Below are positions 10,223 through 20,376 of a stretch of DNA of 64,000 bases, piece by piece (position 1 is the first letter of the stretch; the number at the start of each line of letters is the position of its first letter). Source of the DNA: Betaproteobacteria bacterium (lineage in GTDB: Bacteria; Pseudomonadota; Gammaproteobacteria; Burkholderiales; SG8-39). The stretch is from NCBI GenBank assembly GCA_022340285.1, contig JAJDOG010000082.1, positions 31,195-95,194 of the forward strand, written 5' to 3'. Below the pieces are notes generated by a model, which was not told the DNA's origin, did not search any database, and saw only the letters and a program-made list of their open reading frames with translations. Position numbers and translations under genes: made by a program.

Positions 10223-10733
10223 CGCCGAGTCGCAAGCGGGCGCGCCGTCGCGCGGGTTGCCGCGAGCGCTCGCGCTGGCCGAGAACGCCGTCCTCGTCGT
10301 GCTGCTCGCCATGCTCGTGCTCGTCGCAGGCGGCCAGATCCTCCTGCGCCAGCTCGACATCGCAATGACCTGGTCCGATCCGCTGGCGCGGCTCCTGGTG
10401 CTCTGGATCGGCGTATTCGGCGCCGTGGCGGCAAGCCGCGAGAACCAGCACATCGCGATCGACGCCCTGTCCCGCTTCCTTCCGGCCCGCCTGCAACTCG
10501 CGGCCGGCGCCCTCGTCGGCCTCTTTGCGAGCGGGGTGTGCGCGGTGCTTACCTACGAGGCCGCGCGATTCGTGCAATTCGAGTACGAAGGGCACACCGC
10601 CGCGCTAGGGGGCGTGCCCGCGTGGAGCCTTGCGGTCGTGCTCCCGCTCGGCTTCGCGTTGATCGGCATCCGCTACGCCATCTACTTCGTCACGCGCGTG
10701 CGCGCGCTCGTCGCAGCGAGGACCGAGGCGTGA
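10206..10733 (+). CDS. TRAP transporter small permease (DctQ family)
   Basis: MPEDANAESQ...; TM segments with TWSDPLARLLVLWIGVFGAVAASRENQHIAIDAL typical of DctQ. Confidence 0.92.
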   Translation: MPEDANAESQAGAPSRGLPRALALAENAVLVVLLAMLVLVAGGQILLRQLDIAMTWSDPLARLLVLWIGVFGAVAASRENQHIAIDALSRFLPARLQLAAGALVGLFASGVCAVLTYEAARFVQFEYEGHTAALGGVPAWSLAVVLPLGFALIGIRYAIYFVTRVRALVAARTEA

Positions 10734-12007
10734 TCGCCGTCTCGCTTGCGCTCCTCGCGATCGCGCTGCTCGGAGCACCGCTCTTCGTCGTGATCGCCGC
10801 GAGCGCGCTGACCGGGTTTGCGTCCAAGGGCATCGACCTGTCGGCTGTGGTGATCGAGTTCCATCGCATCGCCGAGACGCCGGTGCTCGTGGCGATTCCG
10901 CTTTTCACCTTCGCCGGCTACCTGCTCGGCGAGAGCGGGGCGCCGCAGCGCATCGTGCGATTGACCCAGGCCTTTCTCGGCTGGCTGCCCGGTGGCCTCG
11001 CGATCGTGGCCATCGCGACCTGCGCGCTCTTCACAGCGTTCACGGGTGCGTCCGGCGTGACCATTATCGCGCTGGGGGCGCTCCTCTATCCGGCATTCCA
11101 GTACGCGGGCTATCCGGAACGATTCAGTCTCGGTCTCATCACGAGCTCGGGCAGCCTGGGCGTGCTCTTTGCGCCCTCGCTGCCGCTCATCCTCTACGGG
11201 ATCGTGGCACAGCAATTGGGCGTCGGGCGCCCGGTGTCGATCGAGCAGCTCTTCGTCGCGGGGCTCCTGCCCGGGCTCCTCATGCTCGTGATGCTCGGGG
11301 CGTGGAGCGTCTGGCGAAACCGCGGACTGCGCACGCCGATTGCGGCATTTTCGTGGGCCGAAGCCTTCGGTGCCGTGCGCGAGTCCGCCTGGGAGATTCC
11401 GCTGCCGTTCGTCGTGCTCGGGGGAATCTACGGCGGCTTCTTCGCGGTCTCGGAAGCAGCTGCCGTGACCGTGATCTACGTCCTCGTCGTCGAGGTCTTG
11501 GTTCTGCGCGAGATCCCGCCCGCCAGGCTGCCCGAGATCATGCGCCGGTCCATGGTGCTCGTCGGGGCGGTGCTCGCGATCCTCGGCATGGCGCTCGCTT
11601 CCACGAACTACCTGATCGACGCCGAGGTGCCGGCCAGGCTCTTCGAAGCGGTCCGGAGCCAGATCTCGAGCCCGCTCACGTTCCTGCTCGTGCTCAACGC
11701 CTTTCTGCTCGTCCTGGGCATGATCCTCGACATCTTCTCGGCCATCGTGATCATGATTCCGCTCATTCTGCCGATGGCTGTCGGGTACGGAATCGATCCG
11801 CTGCACCTCGGCATCGTGTTCCTTGCCAACATGCAGATCGGGTACTTCACCCCGCCCGTCGGGATGAACCTTTTCATCGCCAGCCACCGCTTCGGCAAGC
11901 CGGTGCTCGAATTGTGCCGCGCCGTGCTGCCGTTCTTCTTTATTCTTCTCGCGAGCGTGCTCATCATTACGTACTGGCCGGCGCTGTCGCTGGCGCTGGT
12001 ACGCTAG
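10730..12007 (+). CDS. TRAP transporter large permease (DctM family)
   Basis: GTG start overlapping the DctQ TGA; GASGVTIIALGALLYPAF and FTPPVGMNLFIASHRFGKP motifs. Confidence 0.93.
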   Translation: MIAVSLALLAIALLGAPLFVVIAASALTGFASKGIDLSAVVIEFHRIAETPVLVAIPLFTFAGYLLGESGAPQRIVRLTQAFLGWLPGGLAIVAIATCALFTAFTGASGVTIIALGALLYPAFQYAGYPERFSLGLITSSGSLGVLFAPSLPLILYGIVAQQLGVGRPVSIEQLFVAGLLPGLLMLVMLGAWSVWRNRGLRTPIAAFSWAEAFGAVRESAWEIPLPFVVLGGIYGGFFAVSEAAAVTVIYVLVVEVLVLREIPPARLPEIMRRSMVLVGAVLAILGMALASTNYLIDAEVPARLFEAVRSQISSPLTFLLVLNAFLLVLGMILDIFSAIVIMIPLILPMAVGYGIDPLHLGIVFLANMQIGYFTPPVGMNLFIASHRFGKPVLELCRAVLPFFFILLASVLIITYWPALSLALVR

Positions 12008-12040
12008 GCGGACGCACCAAAGCTTCGGCCGGGACCCTGA

Positions 12041-12805
12041 ATGACCAACTCGGACGCCATTGGCAAAGTACGCGGCTGGATCGAGTCCGCCGAGCGCATC
12101 GTCGCGCTGACCGGTGCGGGCATCTCGACGGATTCCGGCATTCCGGATTTCCGCGGCCCGCAGGGCGTTTGGACGAAGAACCCCTCGGCGGAGAAGCTTT
12201 CCACGCTGCAGCACTATCTCGCCGATCCCGAGGTGCGTAAGACCTCCTGGCAGATGCGTGTCGCCAGCCCGGCCTGGACCGCGCAGCCTAACGCCGGGCA
12301 TCTGGCGCTGGTCGCTCTCGAACGGCGGGGCAACCTGCATGCGCTGGTCACGCAGAACATCGACGGTCTGCACCTGCGGGCCGGCCACTCGGCGGCGCGC
12401 GTGATCGAAGTGCACGGCACGTTGCATGAGGTCACGTGCTGGGGCTGCGGCTGGCGCGGGCCCATGCAGCCGGTGCTCGAGCGCGTGCGCGCGGGGGAAG
12501 AGGACCCCGCGTGCGATGCCTGCGGCGGCATCTTGAAGAGCGCGACCATCTCGTTCGGTCAGGCGCTCGAGCCCGAGGTGATCGAGCGCGCGCTGCGCGT
12601 GGCAGGGGAGGCGGATCTGCTGCTGGCAGTTGGCACCAGCCTGCAGGTCTACCCGGTGGCGAATGCCGTGCCGCTAGCGCGGGAGGCGGGGGCGCGTGTG
12701 GTCATCGTCAACGCACAGCCGACGCCCTATGACGACATCGCCGACGCCGTGCTGCGCCAGCCGATCGGGCGGGTTCTGCCGCAGATCGTCGGCACGGCGA
12801 GCTGA
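12041..12805 (+). CDS. SIR2 family NAD-dependent deacylase (sirtuin)
   Basis: ALTGAGISTDSGIPDFRGPQGVW, TQNIDGLHLRAG, EVHGTLHEVTCWGCG...CDACGG (four Zn Cys), LLLAVGTSLQVYPVA. Confidence 0.95.
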   Translation: MTNSDAIGKVRGWIESAERIVALTGAGISTDSGIPDFRGPQGVWTKNPSAEKLSTLQHYLADPEVRKTSWQMRVASPAWTAQPNAGHLALVALERRGNLHALVTQNIDGLHLRAGHSAARVIEVHGTLHEVTCWGCGWRGPMQPVLERVRAGEEDPACDACGGILKSATISFGQALEPEVIERALRVAGEADLLLAVGTSLQVYPVANAVPLAREAGARVVIVNAQPTPYDDIADAVLRQPIGRVLPQIVGTAS

Positions 12806-12838
12806 GACGCAGCGCTTGCCGGCCCGGCAACGGGAACC

Positions 12839-14095
12839 ATGATCGCGGCCCTCCACTCCGTGTCGTCCATCCTGCTCGGGGCGGCGATCCTGATCGTGGG
12901 AAGCGGCCTCTTCGGCACCCTGATCGGGGTGCGCGCAGGACAGGAAGGGTTCGCCGACGTCGTCATCGGCCTCGTCATGTCGGCCTACTTCGTCGGTTTC
13001 TTCATCGGAACCTATGTCTGCCCCGCGATCGTGCGCCGCGTCGGGCACATACGGGCCTTCACGATGTTCGCCGCAATCGCCTCCGCCACGGCGATCCTGC
13101 AAGCGCTGTATGTCGGGCCCTGGGTTTGGGCCGCGCTGCGCGTGATCAATGGAATGTGCATGGTCGGGTTCTTCATGGTGACGGAGAGCTGGCTCAACTC
13201 GATCACGACGAACGAGCGGCGCGGCCAGGTCTTCGCCGCATACGTCGCCGTGACGCTCGGCGCGCTGGGGCTCGGCCAGATCCTGATCGCCACCGCAGAT
13301 CCGGCCGGCTTCACGCTTTTCGGGGTGGTGTCGATCCTCTTCTCGCTCGCGCTCGTTCCGGTGGCTTTCACGCGCATCGAGCAGCCCAAGCCCATCACCG
13401 TGCCGCACCTCGGCGTGCGATTCCTCTACGAGGCCGCGCCCGCGGCAGTGGTGGGCGCATTCGCCACGGGGCTTGCGGGCAGCGCACTATGGGGCATGGC
13501 TCCGGTATTCGTGCAGCGAATCGGACTGGATACCGGAGCCGTCGCGGGGATCATGGGCGCCGCCGTGTTCGGCGGGGCGATACTCCAGTGGCCGATCGGC
13601 CGGCTATCCGATCGCGTAGACCGCCGCTACGTGCTCGCAGCGATCTGCGCGGCGGCATCCGTGCTGGCGCTCGCCGCGCTGGCGGCCACGACGTGGTCGC
13701 CAGCGGCGCTCATCGTCAGCATGTTCTTCTACGGCGGCGTCGCGTTCTCGATCTACCCGGTGAGCGTTGCTTTCCTGAACGATCGCCTGGCTCGCGAGCA
13801 TGCGCTCGCGAGCTCGAGCGGTCTGCTCCTCGTGTACGGTGTGGGTGCCGCGATCGGGCCGACGCTTGCCGGCTCGGCGATGGAGATCTTCGGGCCCCGC
13901 GTGCTGTTCGCGTATTTCGCGATCGTGTTCGCACCGGTCGCGATTTTCGCGTACTACCGCACTCGCAAGTCTCCCGAGCCCGAGGACGCGACGCGCGGTC
14001 AGTTCGTGGCCATGATCCGCACCTCGGCGACCGCTATCGATATGATGTCCGGTACCGAGCCCACAGTGGACGAGCAGCCCCCCCAACCGCGCTGA
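12839..14095 (+). CDS. MFS transporter (YcaD-like)
   Basis: 418 aa multi-TM; VIGLVMSAYFVGFFIGTYVCPAIVRRVGHIRAF, FFMVTESWLNSITTNERRGQ. Confidence 0.9.
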   Translation: MIAALHSVSSILLGAAILIVGSGLFGTLIGVRAGQEGFADVVIGLVMSAYFVGFFIGTYVCPAIVRRVGHIRAFTMFAAIASATAILQALYVGPWVWAALRVINGMCMVGFFMVTESWLNSITTNERRGQVFAAYVAVTLGALGLGQILIATADPAGFTLFGVVSILFSLALVPVAFTRIEQPKPITVPHLGVRFLYEAAPAAVVGAFATGLAGSALWGMAPVFVQRIGLDTGAVAGIMGAAVFGGAILQWPIGRLSDRVDRRYVLAAICAAASVLALAALAATTWSPAALIVSMFFYGGVAFSIYPVSVAFLNDRLAREHALASSSGLLLVYGVGAAIGPTLAGSAMEIFGPRVLFAYFAIVFAPVAIFAYYRTRKSPEPEDATRGQFVAMIRTSATAIDMMSGTEPTVDEQPPQPR

Positions 14096-14271
14096 GCGAC
14101 TTGTCAAGGCGCGCTGCAAGCTGCGCGAGGAGAAGAGAATGCCGAAATCAGAAGGTTCGGAGGGTCTCGTCGATGCGATCTCCCGTTTCACGGTCGTCTT
14201 CGGCAAGGTGCTCTATTTCGTCATCGCGCTCACCTTGCTCGGGATCGCGATCGGGGTCAATATCGGCCGCC

Positions 14272-14378
14272 ACGTGCGCAATGCGCCATCCGGCAATCGC
14301 AATGACCGCGCCCGACCCGAGGAAGATGAGCACGTTGAGCGGCAGCGAGAAATGCGCGAAGTCCAGGGACGGCAACAT
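14272..14378 (-). pseudogene. Possible 5' remnant of a sodium/calcium antiporter gene
   Basis: MLPSLDFAHFSLPLNVLIFLGSGAVIAIAGWRIAHVA resembles the N-terminus of CaxA/YrbG-type exchangers, then turns into charged non-membrane sequence. Confidence 0.35.
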
Positions 14379-14409
14379 CGTCGTTCAGCAAGGGCGATCA
14401 ATCATGTCT

Positions 14410-14751
14410 TCAAGCGCCGTGCGCCATGTGTTTCGGGCTGTGCATGCCTTTCTTCACTCCCAAGCGGATCAGCAGGACGTTCATCGGATAGGCCGCGATC
14501 AGCCCAATGGATAAGCTGAAGACGAGCGAGGACCAGAATAGCGGGTCGCCCGAGCAATAGTAGACAGCGAGACCCAGGGGCCCCGAGTACGCGACGGTGA
14601 ACGTCCACACCCATTTCATGAGACTCACAAGGTGCGCGTTGTTTCGCATCAGGTCTCGCCACAGCACGGCGAGCGAGATTGCCGTGGCCAGCGACCAGAT
14701 GGCGAGAAACCATAGGGACGTGAGCGATGAACGGAGCGTCTGTTCCAGCAT
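14410..14751 (-). CDS. DUF4396-like membrane protein
   Basis: TVAYSGPLGLAVYYCSGDPLFW...GLIAAYPMNVLLIRLGVKKGMH; 113 aa with several TM segments. Confidence 0.55.
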   Translation of the reverse strand: MLEQTLRSSLTSLWFLAIWSLATAISLAVLWRDLMRNNAHLVSLMKWVWTFTVAYSGPLGLAVYYCSGDPLFWSSLVFSLSIGLIAAYPMNVLLIRLGVKKGMHSPKHMAHGA

Positions 14752-14868
14752 TCAGAGCTTTGGAAGCGAAGCTCATCGGCGAGCTCATGCGGCAGTCAAA
14801 GCGCCCCGCACAGCATGTGCGCGCCGCCCACCGCCCAGTCGGTTACCCTACCAAGAACGCCGGCGCCG

Positions 14869-17649
14869 TCAAGCGTCGTGCGACGCCGCGGTCGCAACCT
14901 CCGCAACGAGCTCGGCGAGCGTTTCGCGGTCTGGCGACTTGCCGCGCTCGCGCAGACGCGCAACGGCGTTCTGCAGCACTGCACGGCCCACGTGGTGGCC
15001 GAGCTTGCGGTAACTCTCGAACTGCGGTTCGTCGAAGAACTGGTCCGCGGTGGACTGGTGCGGAAAGCCGCTCTGCTCGAACGCGTAGTTCATGAGGTCG
15101 GGCGGTTCGCCACCGACGAGCGACGCCTTGATGTAGAGCAGCGTGCCGGTAAAGCCGGGACGACCGCTGCGTTCCGGGTAGCGTATCTCTCCGACTGCGT
15201 GATGCGACCGGACGTATCGCTCGCCCTCGGCCGGTCGGATCGCGGACACGTCGATGTCGATCACCACACCAAAGTCCGCGTAGCACTTGCGGATCGCGTT
15301 GGCGAGATCGGTAAACTGGTAGCCGGGATCGCAACCGGCGTCGACCGCCACGACGGTGCTGCAGCCGCGGCGCACCAGCTCGTAGATGCCGAGATTCTCG
15401 AAGTGGCCGCCGTCCGACAGGTACACGTACGGTGCGCTCCGGTTGGTGAGGCCGAGCATCTCGGAGACGAGATACCGCCCGCCGAGGTCCGGGCCGAGGC
15501 GTTTCCAGGTCTTCGGATGGCAGGGATTGCCGCACCAGCGGCCGAGCCGGACATCGAACACCGTGAGCAGGAATGCCACGCCGCCGCTCGTGTGGCTTCC
15601 CATGCTCGGGCTCACCGCCGCGCCCGAGATCGCGACCGCGCTGCCCAGTGTGACGCCACGCATGTACTCGCTTGCCGGCCGGTAGCCGCCTGTCCATCCG
15701 GTGCCGCCCGCCTGTCCGGGGCTGTGCGGCGGCAGCTCGAAACCGCATGCGAGCGGCGTGAACGTGAAGGAGGCCGCCTTGCGGGTCTGCCACGCGAGCT
15801 CGCTGCCTCGCACCAGGTTCACCGCCGTATTGACGATGTGCAAGGGCCGCTGTTTCGTGGCGATGTCTGCGAGCCGCAGGTCGTCGTCCGGGTCGAATCC
15901 GGTGAAGCCGTGCGCTTCGCGCTTGCCCGCTGCGGCGTTCGAGGCGCCGAGGAAGCAGCGGATCAGACGGTCACGATAGAAGGCGTACAGCGAGAACACG
16001 TTGACGTCGATCCGCCACGAGAGCACCAGCGCGATCACGACTGTCGCGGCGGCCGTGATCAGCACCGTCTTCAGCGGCACGACGCTTACGGCAATCAGCG
16101 TCGGCAGCACCGCCTGCCGCCATCCGACCCCGTCGCTGAATGCGGGCAGCGCGCGACCGTCGATCGTCAGCAGCGCGAGGTGAATGCCGTAGGAGAGCAG
16201 GATCAGCGCGCCGGTGACGAACACGAGCGGCGCAAGCTTGAGCAGCCAGGCACGCATCCTGCCGCTCTCCGCACCACCGAGCTTTCCGCGACCGAGCAGC
16301 ACGCCGAGCACCGAGGTGCCGATCCACGACGCGCCGCCCGCCGCGATGACCCACCCGCGCGCCCAGAAGAAGAAGACCGGCGCGAACATGACGATCGCGC
16401 TGAGCGCCGCCCAGCCGAGCGCGGCGGCGGTCAACCAGCCGCCGAGCCGCGCCCACCATTCGCGGTCCGCGTCGGTCCACATGCGACCCATCAAGCCGAT
16501 GTGAACGACAGCCGTGCCGCAGAACACGACGAACAGCATTGCACTCGCGCCCATTCCGACCGCCCACCATTTCCCCACGGGGTCGACGAAGTTGCCCGCC
16601 TCCGCGGCCCAAAATGGGTCGTCGGGCAGCACGGCCCAGTCGGTGAACGCGACGAAGAGCGCCAGGAGCACGCCGGCGATCATGCCGGCGACCAGCGTGA
16701 AGACGAGACTCAGTGCCAGGCGCCGCACTCGCCGAGCGCCATCGTCGCGCCTGCCCGCCTCGCGCTGCCCACGACGCCCGTTGTAGACGAACCAGCCCAG
16801 GATCCAGTGCGGGAAGTACAGCAGCACTCCGAGCCCAAGCCACTCGGCGAGTGTGAGTTCCGCTTGCGCCCGAAGCGAGAAGAAGACGAAGCAACTCAGC
16901 ATGATCGACGCCAGCATCGCGAGCACCGCCACCACGGTCGCCATAACCAGCGCACCCTGGCTGGCGCCAGTGTGTTTTCCCGCGGCGCCTGGCAGGCTCG
17001 CGGCGATGCCGGCCGCCGCCAGGAGCACCAGGACCCATGCGATGACGAGCAACCACGAGCCCGCCCACAGCGAGAGCCGCTCTGCGAGCGGCACGATCGC
17101 GCGCAGCGCGAGCAGCGGGAACGCCAGGCCGAAGATGAGACAGAGCAGGTTGAGATCGAAATTGCGCAGATAGGTCGCGACGGCGGCCCACGTGTCGCCC
17201 GACAGCAGGCCGCGCCGCGGCGTCAGGTAGTTGCTGTAGTCGCGCAGATAGCGCACGGCCGGATAGTCCGGACGCGGCACGCCGTCGGGCGTTGCGGGGG
17301 CTACCTGCTCCTCGATCGTCCGGACATCGCCCTTGCCTTCTCTATGAACCAGCGCGGTGAGCCAGCCTCCGATATAGCCTCCACCGGAGACGGTGGAGAG
17401 GTAGTCGAAGGCGCGCAAGGTGCGCAGCTCGCCAAGTGCCTGGATGATGCCGAGGTTGAACGTCGCGCTGCGGATGCCGCCGCCCGAGAAGGCGAGGCCG
17501 GTCAGGCGCGCTTCGCGCGCACGCTCCGGGGCATCCGATCCGTCCGCTCGCGCGGCCACGTCGAAGGCACGCAGCTCTTCGGCGAGCGCCTTGGCAAAGT
17601 CCGCGGGCGCATCCGTTTCAGCTTCCCTTTCCGCGCCCGCATCGGCCAT
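14869..17649 (-). CDS. Large patatin-like phospholipase with central multi-TM region
   Basis: LTGLAFSGGGIRSATFNLGIIQALGELRTLRAFDYLSTVSGGGYIGGW at the N-terminus, many TM segments, then VYLSDGGHFENLGIYELVRRG near the C-terminus. Confidence 0.9.
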   Translation of the reverse strand: MADAGAEREAETDAPADFAKALAEELRAFDVAARADGSDAPERAREARLTGLAFSGGGIRSATFNLGIIQALGELRTLRAFDYLSTVSGGGYIGGWLTALVHREGKGDVRTIEEQVAPATPDGVPRPDYPAVRYLRDYSNYLTPRRGLLSGDTWAAVATYLRNFDLNLLCLIFGLAFPLLALRAIVPLAERLSLWAGSWLLVIAWVLVLLAAAGIAASLPGAAGKHTGASQGALVMATVVAVLAMLASIMLSCFVFFSLRAQAELTLAEWLGLGVLLYFPHWILGWFVYNGRRGQREAGRRDDGARRVRRLALSLVFTLVAGMIAGVLLALFVAFTDWAVLPDDPFWAAEAGNFVDPVGKWWAVGMGASAMLFVVFCGTAVVHIGLMGRMWTDADREWWARLGGWLTAAALGWAALSAIVMFAPVFFFWARGWVIAAGGASWIGTSVLGVLLGRGKLGGAESGRMRAWLLKLAPLVFVTGALILLSYGIHLALLTIDGRALPAFSDGVGWRQAVLPTLIAVSVVPLKTVLITAAATVVIALVLSWRIDVNVFSLYAFYRDRLIRCFLGASNAAAGKREAHGFTGFDPDDDLRLADIATKQRPLHIVNTAVNLVRGSELAWQTRKAASFTFTPLACGFELPPHSPGQAGGTGWTGGYRPASEYMRGVTLGSAVAISGAAVSPSMGSHTSGGVAFLLTVFDVRLGRWCGNPCHPKTWKRLGPDLGGRYLVSEMLGLTNRSAPYVYLSDGGHFENLGIYELVRRGCSTVVAVDAGCDPGYQFTDLANAIRKCYADFGVVIDIDVSAIRPAEGERYVRSHHAVGEIRYPERSGRPGFTGTLLYIKASLVGGEPPDLMNYAFEQSGFPHQSTADQFFDEPQFESYRKLGHHVGRAVLQNAVARLRERGKSPDRETLAELVAEVATAASHDA

Positions 17650-17847
17650 CGCCGCAGCGTAGCGGGCTCGTCGCTCGACCGCAATGTGTCTTTCGGTCTA
17701 AGAAGGTTAGCGCGCGAGCCCCGCTTCGCGCTGGCGCACCGAACGGTCCACGGGTGATCCCAGCGTAGCCCAGGGTGACCCTGCTGATGTCATGCCTCGG
17801 GACCCGCTTGGCAGCAATGCGCATGGCCCGGTTAAGATGACGCTGCG

Positions 17848-19131
17848 ATGCCACTCGAAGGAATCGGAGATTTCGGCGCGCGCCGTTCCCGGGGCGAAGC
17901 GTCTGCAATCGGTAACGTGGATGCGCGGCTACGCGAGATCGAGGCGCTCAATCCGCGGCTGAATGCATTCGTTTGCGTCGACATGGAGGGCGCGCGTGCG
18001 GCCGCGCGCGCATCGGATGAGCGCTTGCGGCGTGGAGCACTCCGGGGGCCGATCGACGGCGTCCCGCTGGCGGTGAAGGACAACATCGACGTTGCCGGCT
18101 TGCCTGCAACGGCCGGCATCGGCGCGCGCAAGGCCCGCATCGCACGGCACGACGCGACCTGCGTCGCGCGCCTGCGCGAGCGCGGCGCGGTGTTCCTCGG
18201 CAAGACCCTCATGGACGAGGCGGCGCTCGGCGCCCTCGGCGACAATCCTGTTTTCGGCCGCTGCCACAATCCCCGAGCACATGACCATACGGCCGGCGGC
18301 TCGAGCGCCGGATCGGCGGCCGCGGTAGCCGCCGGACTCTGCACGGCGGCACTCGGCACCGACACGCTCGGCTCGGTACGCATTCCCGCGTCGTACTGCG
18401 GGGTCGTCGGATTCGTGCCAAGCGAGGGGCGCATCGACTCGCTCGGCGTGCTCCCGCTCTCGCCCTCGCTCGATCGGATCGGCGTGCTCGCCCGGTCCGT
18501 GGCTGACGCCGCCTGCGTTGCCGCGGCGCTGTGCGATTTCCTCCGACCAGAACCCACGCCGCGCGTGTCGATCGGCGTGCTGCGCGGACTGACACCGGTT
18601 GTTCCCGACGCGATTCTCGCGGCTGTCGAGGGCACCGCGCGTGCGCTTGCCCGCGCCGGTCAACGCATCGTCGAGCTCGACGCCGGCGCGTTCGATTGGT
18701 CGGGAGCACGCCGCGCCGCCTTCCTCCTTACCGAAATCGAAGGCGCGCGGGTGCATGCGGCACTACTCGACGACCCCGCTTCCGAGATCTCCGCGGCCCT
18801 GCGTGCCGCGCTCGAATTCGGTCGACGGGCCAGCGCGGAGAGGACCGACCGGGCAAAGACGCAAATCGAGCGCGCCCGGAGCGCCGTGCTCGCGTGGCTC
18901 GCGCGCTGCGACGTGTTGCTCCTTCCCACGACACCGCAGGTCGCGTTCTCATTCGACGCCGAAACGCCCTCCAGCCAGGCTGACCTCACGGCGCCGGCGA
19001 GCATTGCCGGGCTACCGGCGGTCAGTGTGCCCGCGGGCGCGGTCGCAGGCGGACTACCTGTCGGCGCACAGCTCGTCGCGGCGCACGGCCAGGACACGAT
19101 GTTGCTCGGTGTCGCCGCGCAGGTCGGTTAG
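17848..19131 (+). CDS. Amidase (amidase signature family)
   Basis: GVPLAVKDNIDVAGLPATAG (Lys), HTAGGSSAGSAAAVAAGLCTAALGTDTLGSVRIPASYCGVVGF (Ser-Ser). Confidence 0.93.
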   Translation: MPLEGIGDFGARRSRGEASAIGNVDARLREIEALNPRLNAFVCVDMEGARAAARASDERLRRGALRGPIDGVPLAVKDNIDVAGLPATAGIGARKARIARHDATCVARLRERGAVFLGKTLMDEAALGALGDNPVFGRCHNPRAHDHTAGGSSAGSAAAVAAGLCTAALGTDTLGSVRIPASYCGVVGFVPSEGRIDSLGVLPLSPSLDRIGVLARSVADAACVAAALCDFLRPEPTPRVSIGVLRGLTPVVPDAILAAVEGTARALARAGQRIVELDAGAFDWSGARRAAFLLTEIEGARVHAALLDDPASEISAALRAALEFGRRASAERTDRAKTQIERARSAVLAWLARCDVLLLPTTPQVAFSFDAETPSSQADLTAPASIAGLPAVSVPAGAVAGGLPVGAQLVAAHGQDTMLLGVAAQVG

Positions 19132-19170
19132 CGTTAATCTCCGACTCTCGCTGTCCCGATCCGTTTCCAC

Positions 19171-20361
19171 ATGCCGCACACACCCGCTTCCCCGGCTCTT
19201 GCGCGATTTCGCGTGCTTGATCTCACGCGCGTTCGGGCGGGTCCGACGTGTGTCAAACAGCTCGCCGATTTCGGTGCGGACGTGATCAAGATCGAGCTGC
19301 CGCCGTCTGTCGAGGTCGACACCATGAGCGGACCGAGGCACGGTTTCGACATGCAGAATCTGCATCGCAACAAGCGGTCGATGACGCTCAACCTCAAAGT
19401 GTCGGAGGGCCGGGAGATCTTCATGCAGCTCGTCGCGCGTGCCGACGTGGTGGTCGAGAATTTCCGGCCAGACGTGAAGGACCGGCTCGGCATCGGCTAC
19501 GCGGCGTTGAAGCGTGTCAATCCGCGCATCGTGCTCGCGTCGATTTCTGGGTTCGGGCAAGACGGGCCGTATGCCGGCCGGCCCGGCTTCGACCAGATCG
19601 CGCAGGGCATGGGCGGATTGATGGCGGTCACTGGCGAACCTGGGCGTGGCCCGATGCGCGCGGGCACGGCGGTTGCCGACCTGGCCGCGGGCATCTACGC
19701 GGCCTGCGGCGTGCTCACCGCGCTGCTCGAACGAGAGGTGTCCGGCGAGGGCCAGTGGGTACAGTCGAATCTCTTGCAGGCACAGATCGGCCTGATGGAC
19801 TTTCAGGCCGCGCGGTTTCTCGTGACCGGCGACGTCCCGCGGCAGGCGGGCAACGATCATCCGCACTCGATGCCGACTTCCGCCTACCGGACGAAGGACG
19901 GTTACCTCAACGTCGGCGCATCCGGTCAGGTCATTTTTCGGCGATTCTGCGAGGCGATCGGCAAGAGAGAGTGGGCGGACCGGCCGGAGTTCGCCGATGA
20001 AGCGGCGCGCTCGGCGAACCGCGCGCAGCTGAACGCCGAGATCGGCCGGATCCTGGCGAGCAAGACCACTGCCGAATGGAGCGCGATCCTGAACGAGGCG
20101 GGCGTGCCCTCGGGCCCGATCTACTCGATGGATCAGGTCTTTACCGATCCGCAGGTGCAGCACCTCGGTGCGGCCGCGGCGGTGAAACATTCCACGTTGG
20201 GCGAGATCCGCATCGTCAATCAGGTGGTCAAGCTTTCGCGCACACCCGCCGCGGTCGTGCAGGCGACGCCCGAGATCGGCGAGCACACGGACGAGCTCCT
20301 CGCCGAGCTCGGCTTCACGGCCGAGGATCTGGCCGGGTTGCGCGAGCGCCGCGTCATCTGA
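19171..20361 (+). CDS. CoA transferase family III (CaiB/BaiF)
   Basis: FRVLDLTRVRAGPTCVKQLADFGADVIKIE; NKRSMTLNLKVSEGREIF; PGFDQIAQGMGGLMAVTG. Confidence 0.94.
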   Translation: MPHTPASPALARFRVLDLTRVRAGPTCVKQLADFGADVIKIELPPSVEVDTMSGPRHGFDMQNLHRNKRSMTLNLKVSEGREIFMQLVARADVVVENFRPDVKDRLGIGYAALKRVNPRIVLASISGFGQDGPYAGRPGFDQIAQGMGGLMAVTGEPGRGPMRAGTAVADLAAGIYAACGVLTALLEREVSGEGQWVQSNLLQAQIGLMDFQAARFLVTGDVPRQAGNDHPHSMPTSAYRTKDGYLNVGASGQVIFRRFCEAIGKREWADRPEFADEAARSANRAQLNAEIGRILASKTTAEWSAILNEAGVPSGPIYSMDQVFTDPQVQHLGAAAAVKHSTLGEIRIVNQVVKLSRTPAAVVQATPEIGEHTDELLAELGFTAEDLAGLRERRVI

Positions 20362-20376
20362 CTCGAAGGGAAAGTC

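Noticed and set aside
10682-12427. 581-aa minus-strand ORF
   Set aside because: Antisense to DctM and the sirtuin; charged low-complexity translation, no domain.
12816-12830. Palindrome ttgccggcccggcaa upstream of the MFS gene
   Set aside because: Only 7-bp arms in very GC-rich DNA and no T tract; likely chance.
14815-17757. 980-aa plus-strand ORF
   Set aside because: Antisense shadow of the patatin gene; composition is R/H/E/Q-rich with no recognisable motifs, a usual GC-rich artefact.
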